From positions 36,203,608 to 36,267,607 of the forward strand of contig OX442314.1 of assembly GCA_949358305.1 (NCBI GenBank): a stretch of 64,000 nt of DNA. Reading direction: 5' to 3'. The DNA is from Strigamia acuminata. Lineage: Eukaryota > Arthropoda > Chilopoda > Geophilomorpha > Linotaeniidae. Position numbers and translations under genes: made by a program. Below are positions 34,782 to 44,955 of this stretch, in pieces. The notes under the pieces are model-generated. The model was given only the letters and a program-made list of their open reading frames with translations, made no database searches and was not told where the DNA came from. Numbering within the stretch: position 1 is the first letter of the stretch; each line of letters begins with the position of its first letter.

Positions 34782-36425
34782 TCATTCGAACTGCTTGTCG
34801 CCGAGCCCCAACAGCTTTCTCACGCTCCGCTTGTACACGTCGAGCGTTTCATCGTTCTCCTCTTCGTTGTGCAACTTGGTGATCGAGTCCGAATAGTCCA
34901 CCACTTCGCTCGCGCTCAGCATGTCCTCCATCTTGACGTCGCTGATGGACTTGGCGTTGTTACTCGCGATCCAGTTAACGAACCAATCCGGCCTCGTTTC
35001 CGCTTCGAAAAGGCTTCCGATCAGCGCGAACAAACGTTTCGCGGACGAGCAATCGATCCACACGTACTTTTCCATGTCCTCTTCGCACTTTTCCATCTCC
35101 CAATCCTCAATTTTCTGCACAAATAATGAAAAAAAAATTAAAAAACGTGAAAAAAAACGTAAAAAAACGTTAAAAAACGTTAATAAAGGTGAAAAAAACG
35201 TGAAAATAAGTGAAAAATGTAAACTTTTAGGACTGCAACTCAATTTTCATCGCATAAAAATAAAATTTGTCCGTTTTTTAAAGCCAAAACCGTTTTATTT
35301 TCGCTTCTAAACGAATTGCAGCGCTTAGAAAGTCGTTTATCATTACCATCGACTCGTGATAGAGCGCCGTTAGGATGTAATGAACGTAATCGTAGTTTTG
35401 TTTCTTCAAAGGGCACCTTGTAAATGTATAAAAATGAATATTATATAGAATGTAAAACATTTATTATTCATGTCAAATAAAACCTTTCTGCCGTTATCGT
35501 GACGTAATCAGTCTTTTGATCGTAATGAGCGCCCGCAAGCCGCAAGAATTTATCCTTCGCTCGCTCCCCCAACCTCAATTTACTCAACTTAATCTGAAAA
35601 ATTAAATTTAATTAATTAATTCACACCTTACACGAGCTTAAACACGCCGTGGTACCTTCAAACAAACAATCCGCGCTCTCGGATCGTGTAAATCGGGTCC
35701 CGAGTGACAATAATCGCTCGAAATGATCTCAACCGGGAAATATTTCTCGCACGTTTCCTCCGAATCCAACTCCCGAGGCCAGGGCGTGCAAAATTCTGCA
35801 AAAAAATCAATGAATATTGAACAATTTGAATTGATTTTTGTCGAAATTCGTCTACTTTTGATCGCTTCGCAGTGTTTTTGAATGGCGGGCGGCGACAAAT
35901 GGAGGAAATTCGGTATTTTCATCAATTCTAAATTGCCGAATTTATCGAGGGGTGCTCCCTTCTTCGAGTAACCCTGGCGCACCGGAAAAGGCACCACGGA
36001 GGGCTTGAACGAGTGCGCCGTTGGCCACACGTCCGACCACGTCTGGTCGGTCGGCATTTTCGTGTAACGAGGAGGTAAAATCTAAAAAATTTAAAAAATT
36101 TAAAAAATTAACAAATGATTAATTTTTTTTTTAAATGACATTTCACTTGCATTGATTTTCAGTTTGGGTCTTGGTTTTCGCGGTTCCATCTTTTTTCTGA
36201 GTTGTAGTTGTCGAAATTCATCTGAATTGATCAAAAAATTAATTTTTTTGTTACATTTATTTGATTTTTTTTACCTTCGACCGGCGTTAGCTTTTGTTCG
36301 GTTGCTTCGGTTGATATTCTGCTTATTAACTTGTTTCCATTTTCGAATAAAATGTAAGGAAAGCGACGAGAAGATGGTTTGGTGAGCACGTTCAAAGCAA
36401 CGAAGGCAGCCATGTTTGTTGACAT
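34782..36425 (-). CDS. MRPS35: Mitochondrial ribosomal protein mS35 (MRPS35), 7 exons
   Basis: Exons on the minus strand: 36425-36275, 36221-36151, 36081-35856, 35795-35656, 35593-35484, 35416-35347, 35114-34782; 366 aa. It is a small-subunit component of the mitoribosome. Family blocks include [102 protein letters not shown] and a C-terminal [19 protein letters not shown]. The N-terminal exon is basic and hydroxylated, suiting a mitochondrial presequence. The exon 2/3 junction needs a GC donor (AAT|GCAAGT at 36150). An in-frame ATG at 36443 is an alternative start. It diverges from the polycystin-like gene. Confidence 0.93.
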
Positions 36426-36443
36426 AGTGCGCAAATATCCCAC

Positions 36444-36684
36444 TAGTGTGCGGAGAGCTGGAAAAGGTGGAATGTGAATAAAACGGAATAAACTGATTAA
36501 AACTAATTCCTAGCGGAATAAATTAAAGAAAACCCATTAAATTTCATCGCCAAACGAAAGATTTTCTCTTAAACTTTAAAAATTTAACCCGAAACCTCTT
36601 GAAATCGCTTTTCATTCGTGCGTATCGCGTTTTCGACAGCGCGGAATTCGAATTCGCTTTATTTTCACTAATAATACCGTAACG
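36444..36684. promoter_or_regulatory. Divergent promoter region, mS35 / polycystin-1-like gene
   Basis: About 240 bp separate the two opposed starts. No TATA box is obvious. CGCGTTTTCGACAGCGCGG (about 36627-36645) is a GC-richer patch. A shared bidirectional promoter is inferred from spacing only. Confidence 0.35.
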
Positions 36685-39600
36685 ATGGAAATGATCGGAA
36701 AATTTCCAAAAATCGTCGTTCTTTTCCTCATTTATCTCTACGCAATATTCTTTGTAGCGACGATAATTATTTCAATAATCCATCAAATTGTTTTACGTAA
36801 CGTACGATCACAAAAATCAAACCGAAACCAATTCTTGATTAATCAAAACATTTTGCTTTTCCAGAGAAGAGTAGGGAACCCCAGACTGTACATGGACGAC
36901 TACCTGTACAAAATCTACATTAACGGGACGTCTTGGTTAAGTCTGCGGTCAACTTCGGAAGTGTGGATCAGTTTACAGAGTTCTAAAGGCAGCTCGGATT
37001 TTTTCATATTGCCCAGCAAGCACGTTGTTCATGATAATGTCACTGATGAGAGTGTGTTGAGTTTTAGTCTCGAAACCAAAGGTAGTGAAGAGCAACCCAC
37101 GCAGCATTGGATGCGCCTAGGATGTCCTATATGTTGAGGATTCGTTTGGGAGTTGTTTAGAATGGTTTTAGATGTCCTATGTGTATGCCAACATCTTGTA
37201 GTAGGACATCCCACAGATATCCTTGGGATATTCAAGTGGGCTCTGAACAAAACGCAGGGTACACCCAAAATGGGGTACCCAATTTGGGTACCCAAAATTT
37301 CCTGAAATAATTAATCAAATTTTTTACAAATTTTCAGAAATTAATTTAATTTTTATTATGCCCACTGTGTTGTGGCACTCACTTCCAAAACTTCCAGCCC
37401 TTGTCCCATTAGTATCGACGATCATAAACATTTCCATGTATTGAGATCGTGGGATGACCAACGGTCACTTTACTTTTCACTAATCGACCTTTGGTGGAGC
37501 TACGGGACCCGGAAGTGGTCAACAGATTAACAAGACATAAAATTATCCAAATTAAACACAAAATTACCCTAATTAAACACAAAATTATCAAAATTATACA
37601 TAAAATTATCAAAACATTTTTAAAAAATCATCAAAATCATTTAAAAAAGAAAGAAAAACTTTACCATTATTTCTGACATTCTGTTCTGGTCCAAACACGT
37701 TGATATTTTTTTCTGGTTGATTGAGTAACTCTTCCTGGTTTTGTAAAACCAAAAAGGAGGAATGATTTATCTTAAAAAAACGAATCAGTTACGTATATTT
37801 GTGGAAGAAATAATTCACAATCAATGTTATCATTTTTATACATGACTTAAATAATGTCAAAATATAACAAATCTTGAAAAAAAGTGCAACTTTTTATTCT
37901 TAATTAGATAAATTAAAAATAAATTGGGTACCCCATTTTGGGTGTACCCTGCGTTTTGTTCAGAGCCATTCAAGTGCTGTGTGGAAAAAAAAGGAAATTG
38001 TAAAATTCTACAGATTTTTAATTTTATTTATCTAATTTCTGTTTATAGAATGCTTGGGAGAATTGCAACATATGGTTCTTTTAGTGAGAGAAAAGGGATA
38101 TTGTGCTTGGTAAATTTTGATGTCCGTCTTTTTCTGTTTCTAGTATAGTTTTGAATGAATAAATAAACTGGGAAACGAGTGAGTAGCCAATGCTGGAGAT
38201 ATTTTGATTCTGGAATCCATGAAATCTCCAGAAATCCTAGAAATCCTGAAAATCCATAAAATTGTCTCAGAAATTATAGCAAAATCAAGCTTCTAACCTG
38301 AAATCCTGGACTTGTGATTGGCTGCCCCCTCGCTTGGAAACCAGTGAAGTTTCCAGTTGAGTTTTGGATTTGTGAATGAACTGGGAAACCTGAACACATT
38401 TCCTGGATAAATTTGACATTTTTTTTTACTAGTTCATCTTTGAATTCACAAGTCAACTGGAAATTTAGTTTCTCTCTCATTTAAAGGCAAGTGGGCACCA
38501 TTATCGTTGAAGATGTCCAGGAAGAGGTTTCATTCGAATTCAACTTCTTCTGCTCGTTGGAAATCAGCTACAAAACCCGAATGTACATCGCCACGTCGAA
38601 CAAACCCTTTCTCCCCACCTGCGTGTTGCACTGCATGAGGGCTCTTCCCAAGTACCACAACTGGATAGCAGCATTCGCGCGCTTCAACTCCGTCCTCGAA
38701 GTGTCTAACTCCATGCACTTCATTCTGGTCTTCGTGGTCTTACTTCAGAGTTTCACTCTCGGACTCCTCAAAGAAATCACGGAACCCCAGAACGCCCAGA
38801 TGTTCCAGCTCCGCATGGACACCTTTGTCATCCTCTACCTGTACACAACCACGCTCATTCCGGACATCATAATCCACGCGGCGAAACACCGGAACCGCTT
38901 CAACAAAAACGTCTGGTACTACGAAGCCGTGCCGAAGTCGAAAATTCTCCGACCGAAACCCAAACCAAACTCCTCCAGCGAGTGGCTGGAGAGCCTGGAG
39001 AGACTGAACCTGGAGCAGTCCGAGGAACCAGAGGGATCCGAAGACCTAGAGGAGGACCTAGCCAGCAGGGAAATCGACTTGGCAGAAGGTGACGTCATTT
39101 CCGTCGACTCGTTGGAGCTGGAGACATTGACGCAGCAACGCTTCTCCGCTATCTCTTCGCACTACACGCTGACTGCGGCCGACATCGCCGCCAACATCGC
39201 GGCCGACATCGCGGCGGACACCGTCGAAGACAATTCCGTCACGATGTCGTGGATGTCGTTCTACGACCAGGAGTCGCCATTCTTCACCATATCCAACCTG
39301 GAGAAGTACACGCAGTACACCACCCTCTTCCAGCCGTTCAAGCCACGCCAACTGGTGCGGAACCGAATCTCCCTGTGGATCCACTTCCTGCAGAAGTGGC
39401 ACAAGGTCCAGCTGCGCGCAGTCCGGACCTACCGGCTTCTCTACGCCTTCTGGTGGCGCTGGCAGGTCCTGGACGTCGACATGAGCTTCCTGCAGCAGGA
39501 AATGAACAAGCTTCAAGTACTGGTCCTCCACTTCCAGAATACTGGACAGAAGATCCGGGACATGTCGGTGTGGATGGAACCGCACCCACTCTGGCAGACT

Positions 39601-41232
39601 GCGATCGAACGGCCCAAAGACGAAGCCTTAGTCGCTCCCTACGGACGCTTTGCCGAACAGCTGGAGAAAACCGCCGTCCACGTTATGTCGAATTTCCTCG
39701 ACCACTACAACACGATCCAACGACACCGGATGTTGTCGCGCGACATCGAATGGTTCATCGAGGATTGGTTCCGCGAACTCCTCGATGTAATCTTGGCTTC
39801 GGGTTACTTAATCAAATCAGAAACGGCCAGCGAGAGCAGCGACGACAGCCGCTATTGGCTCCCACCGCCGCTCTCAGCGCGCCAAGCGTTCGGGACCGGC
39901 AACGTGATCCGCGTGGCACCGGCCTTCAGTCGGCGCCCCAGCTTCGACGACCCGTACAACGCGCCATCCGCCGACATGCACGTGGCCCAGATATGGTACT
40001 CGTGGCTGCCGCTGTTAATCCGGGAAATCGGCGATCACATCATCGAAGCGATGGAGAAGCGCAACCTAGGCCTAAGTCTAGTGGACTCCATCACGTATGT
40101 ACAGATGCAGCACGACGGTTGCCTGTGGGAATCGGCGTGTGTGAAAATCATGGGCATCATGGTGGACGTTATCCTGCGCGATATAGTCGCCTGCATGTGC
40201 GTTTTCCTACCTGAACCGACCAGACGGGTGATGCTTCAGCGCTCGCGGTCCTTCCTGGCCGACTGTTTGATGGAGTCGGCCAAACCGTGGTCGACTTTCG
40301 TGGAATCCAGCTACGACTTGGGCGAGGCGCAGCACCGGTACACGCTCGTCACCATCTTGAAAGGTTGCGTGGCCCGGTGCAGGGCGGCGCCACCGTCGAC
40401 TCACGACTTGTCAGCTGACGATGCGGTCGTGCGGGCCAATAAGATGCGTCTATTGTTTCTATTGCCGGATGAATTGAAGATTGCTGATTTGCCATCGGAT
40501 AATCTAATGTGGCGGATGAATACGATTTTCGTCGACGTCATCGGGCGGATGGACCGGTTGAAGAGCTGCGTCGGTGCGATCCGCAGCCAATTCGACTCGA
40601 GCCTGACGAAACAAGCGGCGATCAAAGAGCGCGTGCGCAAAGCGGCCATCGGGGTCGTGGTGAACACGCAACTGACGTTGTGCCGGCTCGAGAAGGCGAT
40701 GGCGCACGTGGAATTGTGCCGCGACGCGATCGATCTGGACATACCAATCGCGGCGATGAGCGGGAACTACAACCGGATCAACTTCCGCCAGGTTTTCCGC
40801 ACGCTGGCGTCGCATTACGGGCAGAGCCGGCTGGGCAAGCGCTCGGTGCACCGCAGCACGGTGCGGCGCGCATCTACGCGCGTGCACCATGCGGGGACTA
40901 TCATGCTGGAGCGGCGGCCCAAGGATTTCGATGCGGATGTGATTCAGCTGTTGGCGCATCCGTGGATTCCGCCGCTGAACTACATGTGGGGATTGTTCGC
41001 GTGGCTGTTTGTGATGGTCGAGGTTGTGGCGCTGCCGGGGCTGGTGCTGCATTTGAGTACCCGGCTGTTGGAGTCATCGCTCGCGTCAGTTTTTATTATC
41101 ATGTGCGTGGGCGCGTTGATGGATTTGGCGTTTATTCAGCCTTTGAAGTGCTTTCTTATTCTGCTTTGGCAACGATATTGGGAGACGAAAGGCGTGCATT
41201 ATGTGTATCAACATAGTCCTTTCACTTGCTAA
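36685..41232 (+). CDS. Minimal polycystin-1-like membrane protein (2 exons)
   Basis: Exons 36685-37081 and 38492-41232 join in phase 1 (G|TG) to give 1,045 aa. Order: a first membrane segment (about 8-34, IVVLFLIYLYAIFFVATIII); a region like a PLAT domain (YLYKIYINGTSWLSLRSTS then VWISLQSSKGSSDFFIL and SVLSFSLETKVGTI); membrane segments HFILVFVVLLQSFTLGLL and TFVILYLYTTTLIPDIII; a long loop of about 600 residues; then two more, YMWGLFAWLFVMVEVVALPG and ASVFIIMCVGALMDLAFIQP followed by LKCFLILLWQRYW. The last block resembles the IQP-L-K helix of polycystin-1 proteins. The GAIN/GPS ectodomain and the C-terminal cation-channel half are both missing. The family call is moderate; the truncation could be real or the 3' exons may have been lost. 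Confidence 0.6.
37239..37967 (+). mobile_element. DNA transposon, 729 bp, perfect 47-bp TIRs, 9-bp TSD
   Basis: Inverted repeats at 37239-37285 and 37921-37967 start GGCTCTGAACAAAACGCAGG and match over 47 bp with no mismatch. An exact 9-bp duplication ATTCAAGTG flanks them (37230-37238 and 37968-37976). The interior has no transposase frame. Long TIRs with a 9-bp duplication suit a Mutator-like element, but I do not recognise the terminal sequence. Lies in the single intron of the polycystin-like gene. Confidence 0.88.
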
Positions 41233-41289
41233 TGATTTGAGGAAGTTGGGGGGTTAATGTGTATTTTTTTTAACCTGTTTTCCGAGTTG

Positions 41290-41297
41290 TATATAAG
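41290..41297 (+). promoter_or_regulatory. TATA box of cysteine-rich peptide gene 1
   Basis: TATATAAG, 38 bp before the first ATG and 58 bp after the stop of the polycystin-like gene. Expected initiation near 41320. Confidence 0.55.
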
Positions 41298-41327
41298 GGT
41301 CGGGGTTGACTGTTTTGGTGCTGCAAA

Positions 41328-42325
41328 ATGACTGCGATGTTTGTTCGTGTGTTGGTCATGTGGTTGTGTTTTCAAGCAGTTGCTGGCTGTGGTAAGTTGG
41401 GGGTTCGGTAGGTTTGTTCGATGTTTCTGGTTCTGTCCGGGCCGGTCACCCATATGGTTTGCACTTCATGTGTTGCCGCAGTGGTTTCCAAACCTTTTTG
41501 GTTCACGGCACCACTGTATACCAGTCACGGACGTTAGTCCTGCGTCCCTGTTGACTAGGCATGTGCGTTATTTTTTTTTGGCAAGGCGTTGCGTTATTTA
41601 TAAAATAACGCAACGCAGACGTTATTTACAAGTAACGCCGAATAACGACAAATAACGCCACAACGCCACAACGTTGCAAAATTTGAGTTTTAGGATAATT
41701 TATTAATAACGTCGATTTTTAAGGCAATAATCCTCCATTTTTAGGCTAAAAACATCGATTTTTGGGCTTAAAACGTTGATTTTTGGTCTAAAATATCACT
41801 TTTTTTTTATTAAACCATTGGTATTTCTATAAAAAATATCAATATTTTGGCTGAAAAAATCAATTTTTTGGCGTTGTGGCGTTATTTGGCGTTGTGGCGT
41901 TATTAGTTAATAACGGTCGGCGTTATTTTTGCACGAACGCGTTGCGTTAACGTCCAAAAAAATAACGCCGTCCGTTATTTTGGCAACACGCACATGCCTA
42001 CTGTTGACCCGCCGCGGCGCACAGTTTGGGGCCACTGCGCGAGTGATCGGACAGGAGTGTTCGCTGCAGGAAAAGTGATCAGCGTGCAGGGGCAGCTGGA
42101 GTCATTTCTTCCCACCCAATCACAGACAGAGACATTGAACGTATCTTGTAAACGGTTTATTATTTTTTGTTTGTTTTCAATTTCTATTGTTTCTATTTAT
42201 TAGCCCCATTTTGTGGGAAAGCAAAATATTGCCTTCCAGTCTTTTCTGAAGTTTGCACTGCAAATGTCACTTCGTGTAAGCTTACCGGTGTATCAACTTG
42301 TTGTCTTCCTGTCACAGTACCATGA
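41328..42325 (+). CDS. Small secreted cysteine-rich peptide 1 (2 exons)
   Basis: Exons 41328-41391 and 42204-42325 give 61 aa. Exon 1 encodes a signal peptide (MTAMFVRVLVMWLCFQAVAG) ending at the first Cys. After a phase-1 intron, exon 2 encodes a mature region with cysteines spaced C-x3-C-x5-C-x7-C-x6-C-x7-CC. It has a TATA box 38 bp upstream and AATAAA at 42369-42374. The second gene at 43861 has the same intron position and C-x6-C-x7-CC end. Function is not known; antimicrobial, signalling or other secreted roles are all possible, and I do not assign one. The intron holds a hAT MITE. Confidence 0.65.
41556..42000 (+). mobile_element. hAT-type MITE, 445 bp, intron of peptide gene 1
   Basis: Ends TAGGCATGTGCG and CGCACATGCCTA are perfect inverted repeats. 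Exact 8-bp target duplication CTGTTGAC at 41548-41555 and 42001-42008. The interior is made of short inverted GCGTTATT-type motifs. The surrounding bases (CAGTGGTTTCCAAACC at 41480 and CAGTTTGGGGCCACTG near 42030) look like ends of an older hAT element that it entered. Confidence 0.9.
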
Positions 42326-42757
42326 ATTCGTGAAATGTTACTAAATATTTGTAATATTAAGATTGTGTAATAAAAGTTTGTAGTTCTGATTTTTTTTTGT
42401 CAATTTTTTTATTTTATAAAAATGAATTTTGATCAAGCATTGCACGACAGCCAAGGGGCAGCTGAATAAAATTAACTAGGCAGTGAACTCATCCGTTAGG
42501 AATAGAAACTAACAAACTACAAAAACTAACAAAAACTAACAAAAACTAACAAAAACAGTACCAAACGTGGCAATTTTAAACAACATGTAGATAAAATAAC
42601 CGCACTTACACACTGACGCTGCGTCAGCAGTACAATCGTGGTCATCAAAATTAGACTGACCGATATCGATATTTTGCAGTATCGCCGACACCGATAATCC
42701 GCAACCGAATATCGAATATCGAATTTTTGGTAGTTGCCTAGGCAATCGATTACAATA

Positions 42758-43248
42758 GGTGCGTTCAATCTGCGAGACGAAAGTCACTTAACTGACTTAA
42801 CTGACTTTCAGAGGGCGGAAGTGACGATAATTACGTCACATTTTGCCCAAGTAAAGTCACTTAAGTGACTTTCAGGAAAGTAACTGGAAAGTTCCTTTTC
42901 CGCCTTTTAAAAGTCACTTATGTGCGTGCGCATGCGCATTGCACATTTAACAAACTACAGTGGCAGCCATTTTGTTCTCGATGAACACGGTAAATTCACG
43001 TGTGGCATACGGTAGATTCACGTGTGGCACACGGTAGATTCACGTGTGGCACACGGTAGATTCACGTGTGGCACACGGTAGATTCACGTGTGGCACACGG
43101 TAGATTCACGTGTCACACGGTAAATTCACGTGTGGCACACGGTAAATGGAAATGGAAGTGGTGGTAAGTAAGTGCATTCAATGAAAAGTGACTTTGAGGA
43201 AAGCAAGGAAAGTGAAAGTCACTTCTTCTAACACAGATTGAACGCACC
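42758..43248 (+). mobile_element. MITE, 491 bp, with internal 22-bp minisatellite
   Basis: Ends GGTGCGTTCAATCTG and CAGATTGAACGCACC are perfect 15-bp inverted repeats flanked by TA. Subterminal AAGTCACTT motifs are also inverted. Inside, about 42990-43145, lie seven copies of ACGGTAGATTCACGTGTGGC (22-bp unit with CA). No coding capacity. Confidence 0.8.
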
Positions 43249-43762
43249 TAATGTCTGTACATTGTAATGCAATTCTGGTGTTTGGGTCTACTTTTCCGAA
43301 TTACTACACCAGTAAACTGGCTCGACCAATGGGACTAAAGATTGTAAAGTGCCTTTTTGACTGCAACTAGAGTATATACACGATGTAAATTTTAAAGGTT
43401 GCCCTCGATTATAGGTTGTGATAACTAAAAATTAAGTTTGCAATTATAAACCGCGACTTTTAATCGAAGAAATACCGACATTAGTTAGATTAGTTAAATT
43501 ATCACTGATTCCCGCAAGTTCAACCACGTGACCCAAAATTAATTAATTACTTTAATATTAATAAAATCAATCTGGAAAGTAGCCAACCCTGATCTCGGCA
43601 TCAAGAGCTATCGAATGTACTTTTCTAATTTGAAATCCGTCAACCGGTTTCGGAGGAGATAGACACAGACACATTTCTTATAATTTAGTGATAGAGATTT
43701 CTGAATCCAATTGTTTAGTCCTAAAGATTAATTTAAAAAATTAATTCTTTTGTTATTGGTTG

Positions 43763-43770
43763 TATATAAA
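43763..43770 (+). promoter_or_regulatory. TATA box of cysteine-rich peptide gene 2
   Basis: TATATAAA, 91 bp before the ATG at 43861. Confidence 0.5.
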
Positions 43771-43860
43771 TGTTTGTTGAGTGTTGTATTACTATATTTA
43801 TCCTATAATTAGAATTTATTGCTTTTTACCTACACTATAAGCTTACAGCATCAGTCACAT

Positions 43861-44184
43861 ATGGCTTTCTGTGCATATAAAATTATCTTTCTGTGTTTGG
43901 TTGTTATACTTGAGAATGGTAAGGTGGAATTATTACTTTGTGGTTATGTGGGAAATTGAATGTGGTTTTTTCCCATTTATTCTAGTCAATTGTTGCAGTC
44001 CAGGTGGCTTTCACTGGCTGTGCAATCCCTTTCCTTTTATCAATTCAGGTTGTCCTAGAAAAATGATGATTTGTGTGTATAATGGGGCTTTTACATGCTG
44101 CAATCGTGAGTAATTTCCGATTGTATGTTTCAAATGTGATTTTTTTTTTTTTTTTTTATTTTTTTTATAGCAAGAACTATCTGA
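43861..44184 (+). CDS. Small secreted cysteine-rich peptide 2 (3 exons, or 2)
   Basis: Exons 43861-43918, 43986-44105 and 44171-44184 give 63 aa. Exon 1 encodes a hydrophobic signal peptide (MAFCAYKIIFLCLVVILENG). The mature part has cysteines spaced CC-x8-C-x9-C-x6-C-x7-CC. A GTGAGT donor at 44106 and a T-rich acceptor ending TTTATAG at 44170 allow a third exon, giving a tail CCNPRTI that resembles CCLPVTVP of peptide 1. Without that splice the frame stops at 44113 after CCNRE, giving 61 aa. Intron 1 is phase 1 at the same place as in peptide 1. AATAAA is at 44246-44251. Same family as peptide 1 by architecture and spacing; sequence identity otherwise is low. Function unknown. Confidence 0.65.
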
Positions 44185-44454
44185 TAAGAATGAAATTTGA
44201 AGATTTTGGGATAAAGTTTGGGTTTGTAGTGTATACAATTTAAAGAATAAAACGTGTGTTTCCATTCAAGTGGATGAGATTTGTTTGTTTCTTTGGAAAT
44301 GATGTGTGCTCACTTGGATAGCGTTTACCTGATTCAAAATGTTTTGTTAAAAAATTCGGGTAATTTTGTTTTAAAATGTCCTCAATGTTGCCAAAAGTTA
44401 TTTTAAAATAATTTTCAGATTTTTCACAAACTTTTTCAAATATTTCTTTAAAAT

Positions 44455-44845
44455 TTCTCAAAAATTTCTCAAAAATTTCTCAAAAATTTCTCAAAAATTT
44501 CTCAAAAATTTCTCAAAAATTTCTCAAAAATTTCTCAAAAATTTCTCAATAATGTCACAAAAATTTCCCAAAAATTTCTCAAAAATATCAAAAATATTTC
44601 ACAAAAATTTCTCAAAATTTTAACAAAAATTTCTCAAAAATTTCACAAAAATTTCTCAAAAATTTCTCAAAAATTTCTCCAAATTTTCACAAAAATTTCT
44701 CAAAAATTTCTCAAAATTTTCACAAAAATTTCTCAAAATTTTCACAAAAATTTCTCAAAATTTTCACAAAAATTTCTCAAAATTTTCTTAAAATTTTCAC
44801 AAAAATATCATAAAAAATTCTCAAAAATTTCTCAAAAATATGAAG
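44455..44845 (+). repeat. 11-bp minisatellite
   Basis: About 35 copies of TTTCTCAAAAA (11 bp) with TTTCACAAAAA variants. Lies just beyond the 3' end of the SMARCD gene. Confidence 0.93.
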
Positions 44846-44955
44846 ATACTGACCAAAAAACACTTTGCTTTCATGTATCAAAATTTATTCAAAATTATTT
44901 GGGGGATGGGAAAAATCTCCATGTTTACCTAGACAAACATTTCCCCCCCTTTACT

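Noticed and set aside
39249-40214. Overlapping 321-codon frame inside the polycystin-like exon
   Set aside because: It lies in a GC-rich exon, where alternative frames stay open by chance. The 913-codon frame has the membrane segments and the spliced first exon.
42526-42787. Minus-strand frames of about 80 codons upstream of the MITE at 42758
   Set aside because: They overlap repeat-like sequence (AACAAAAACTAACAAAAACT and GATATCG motifs) and show no domain.
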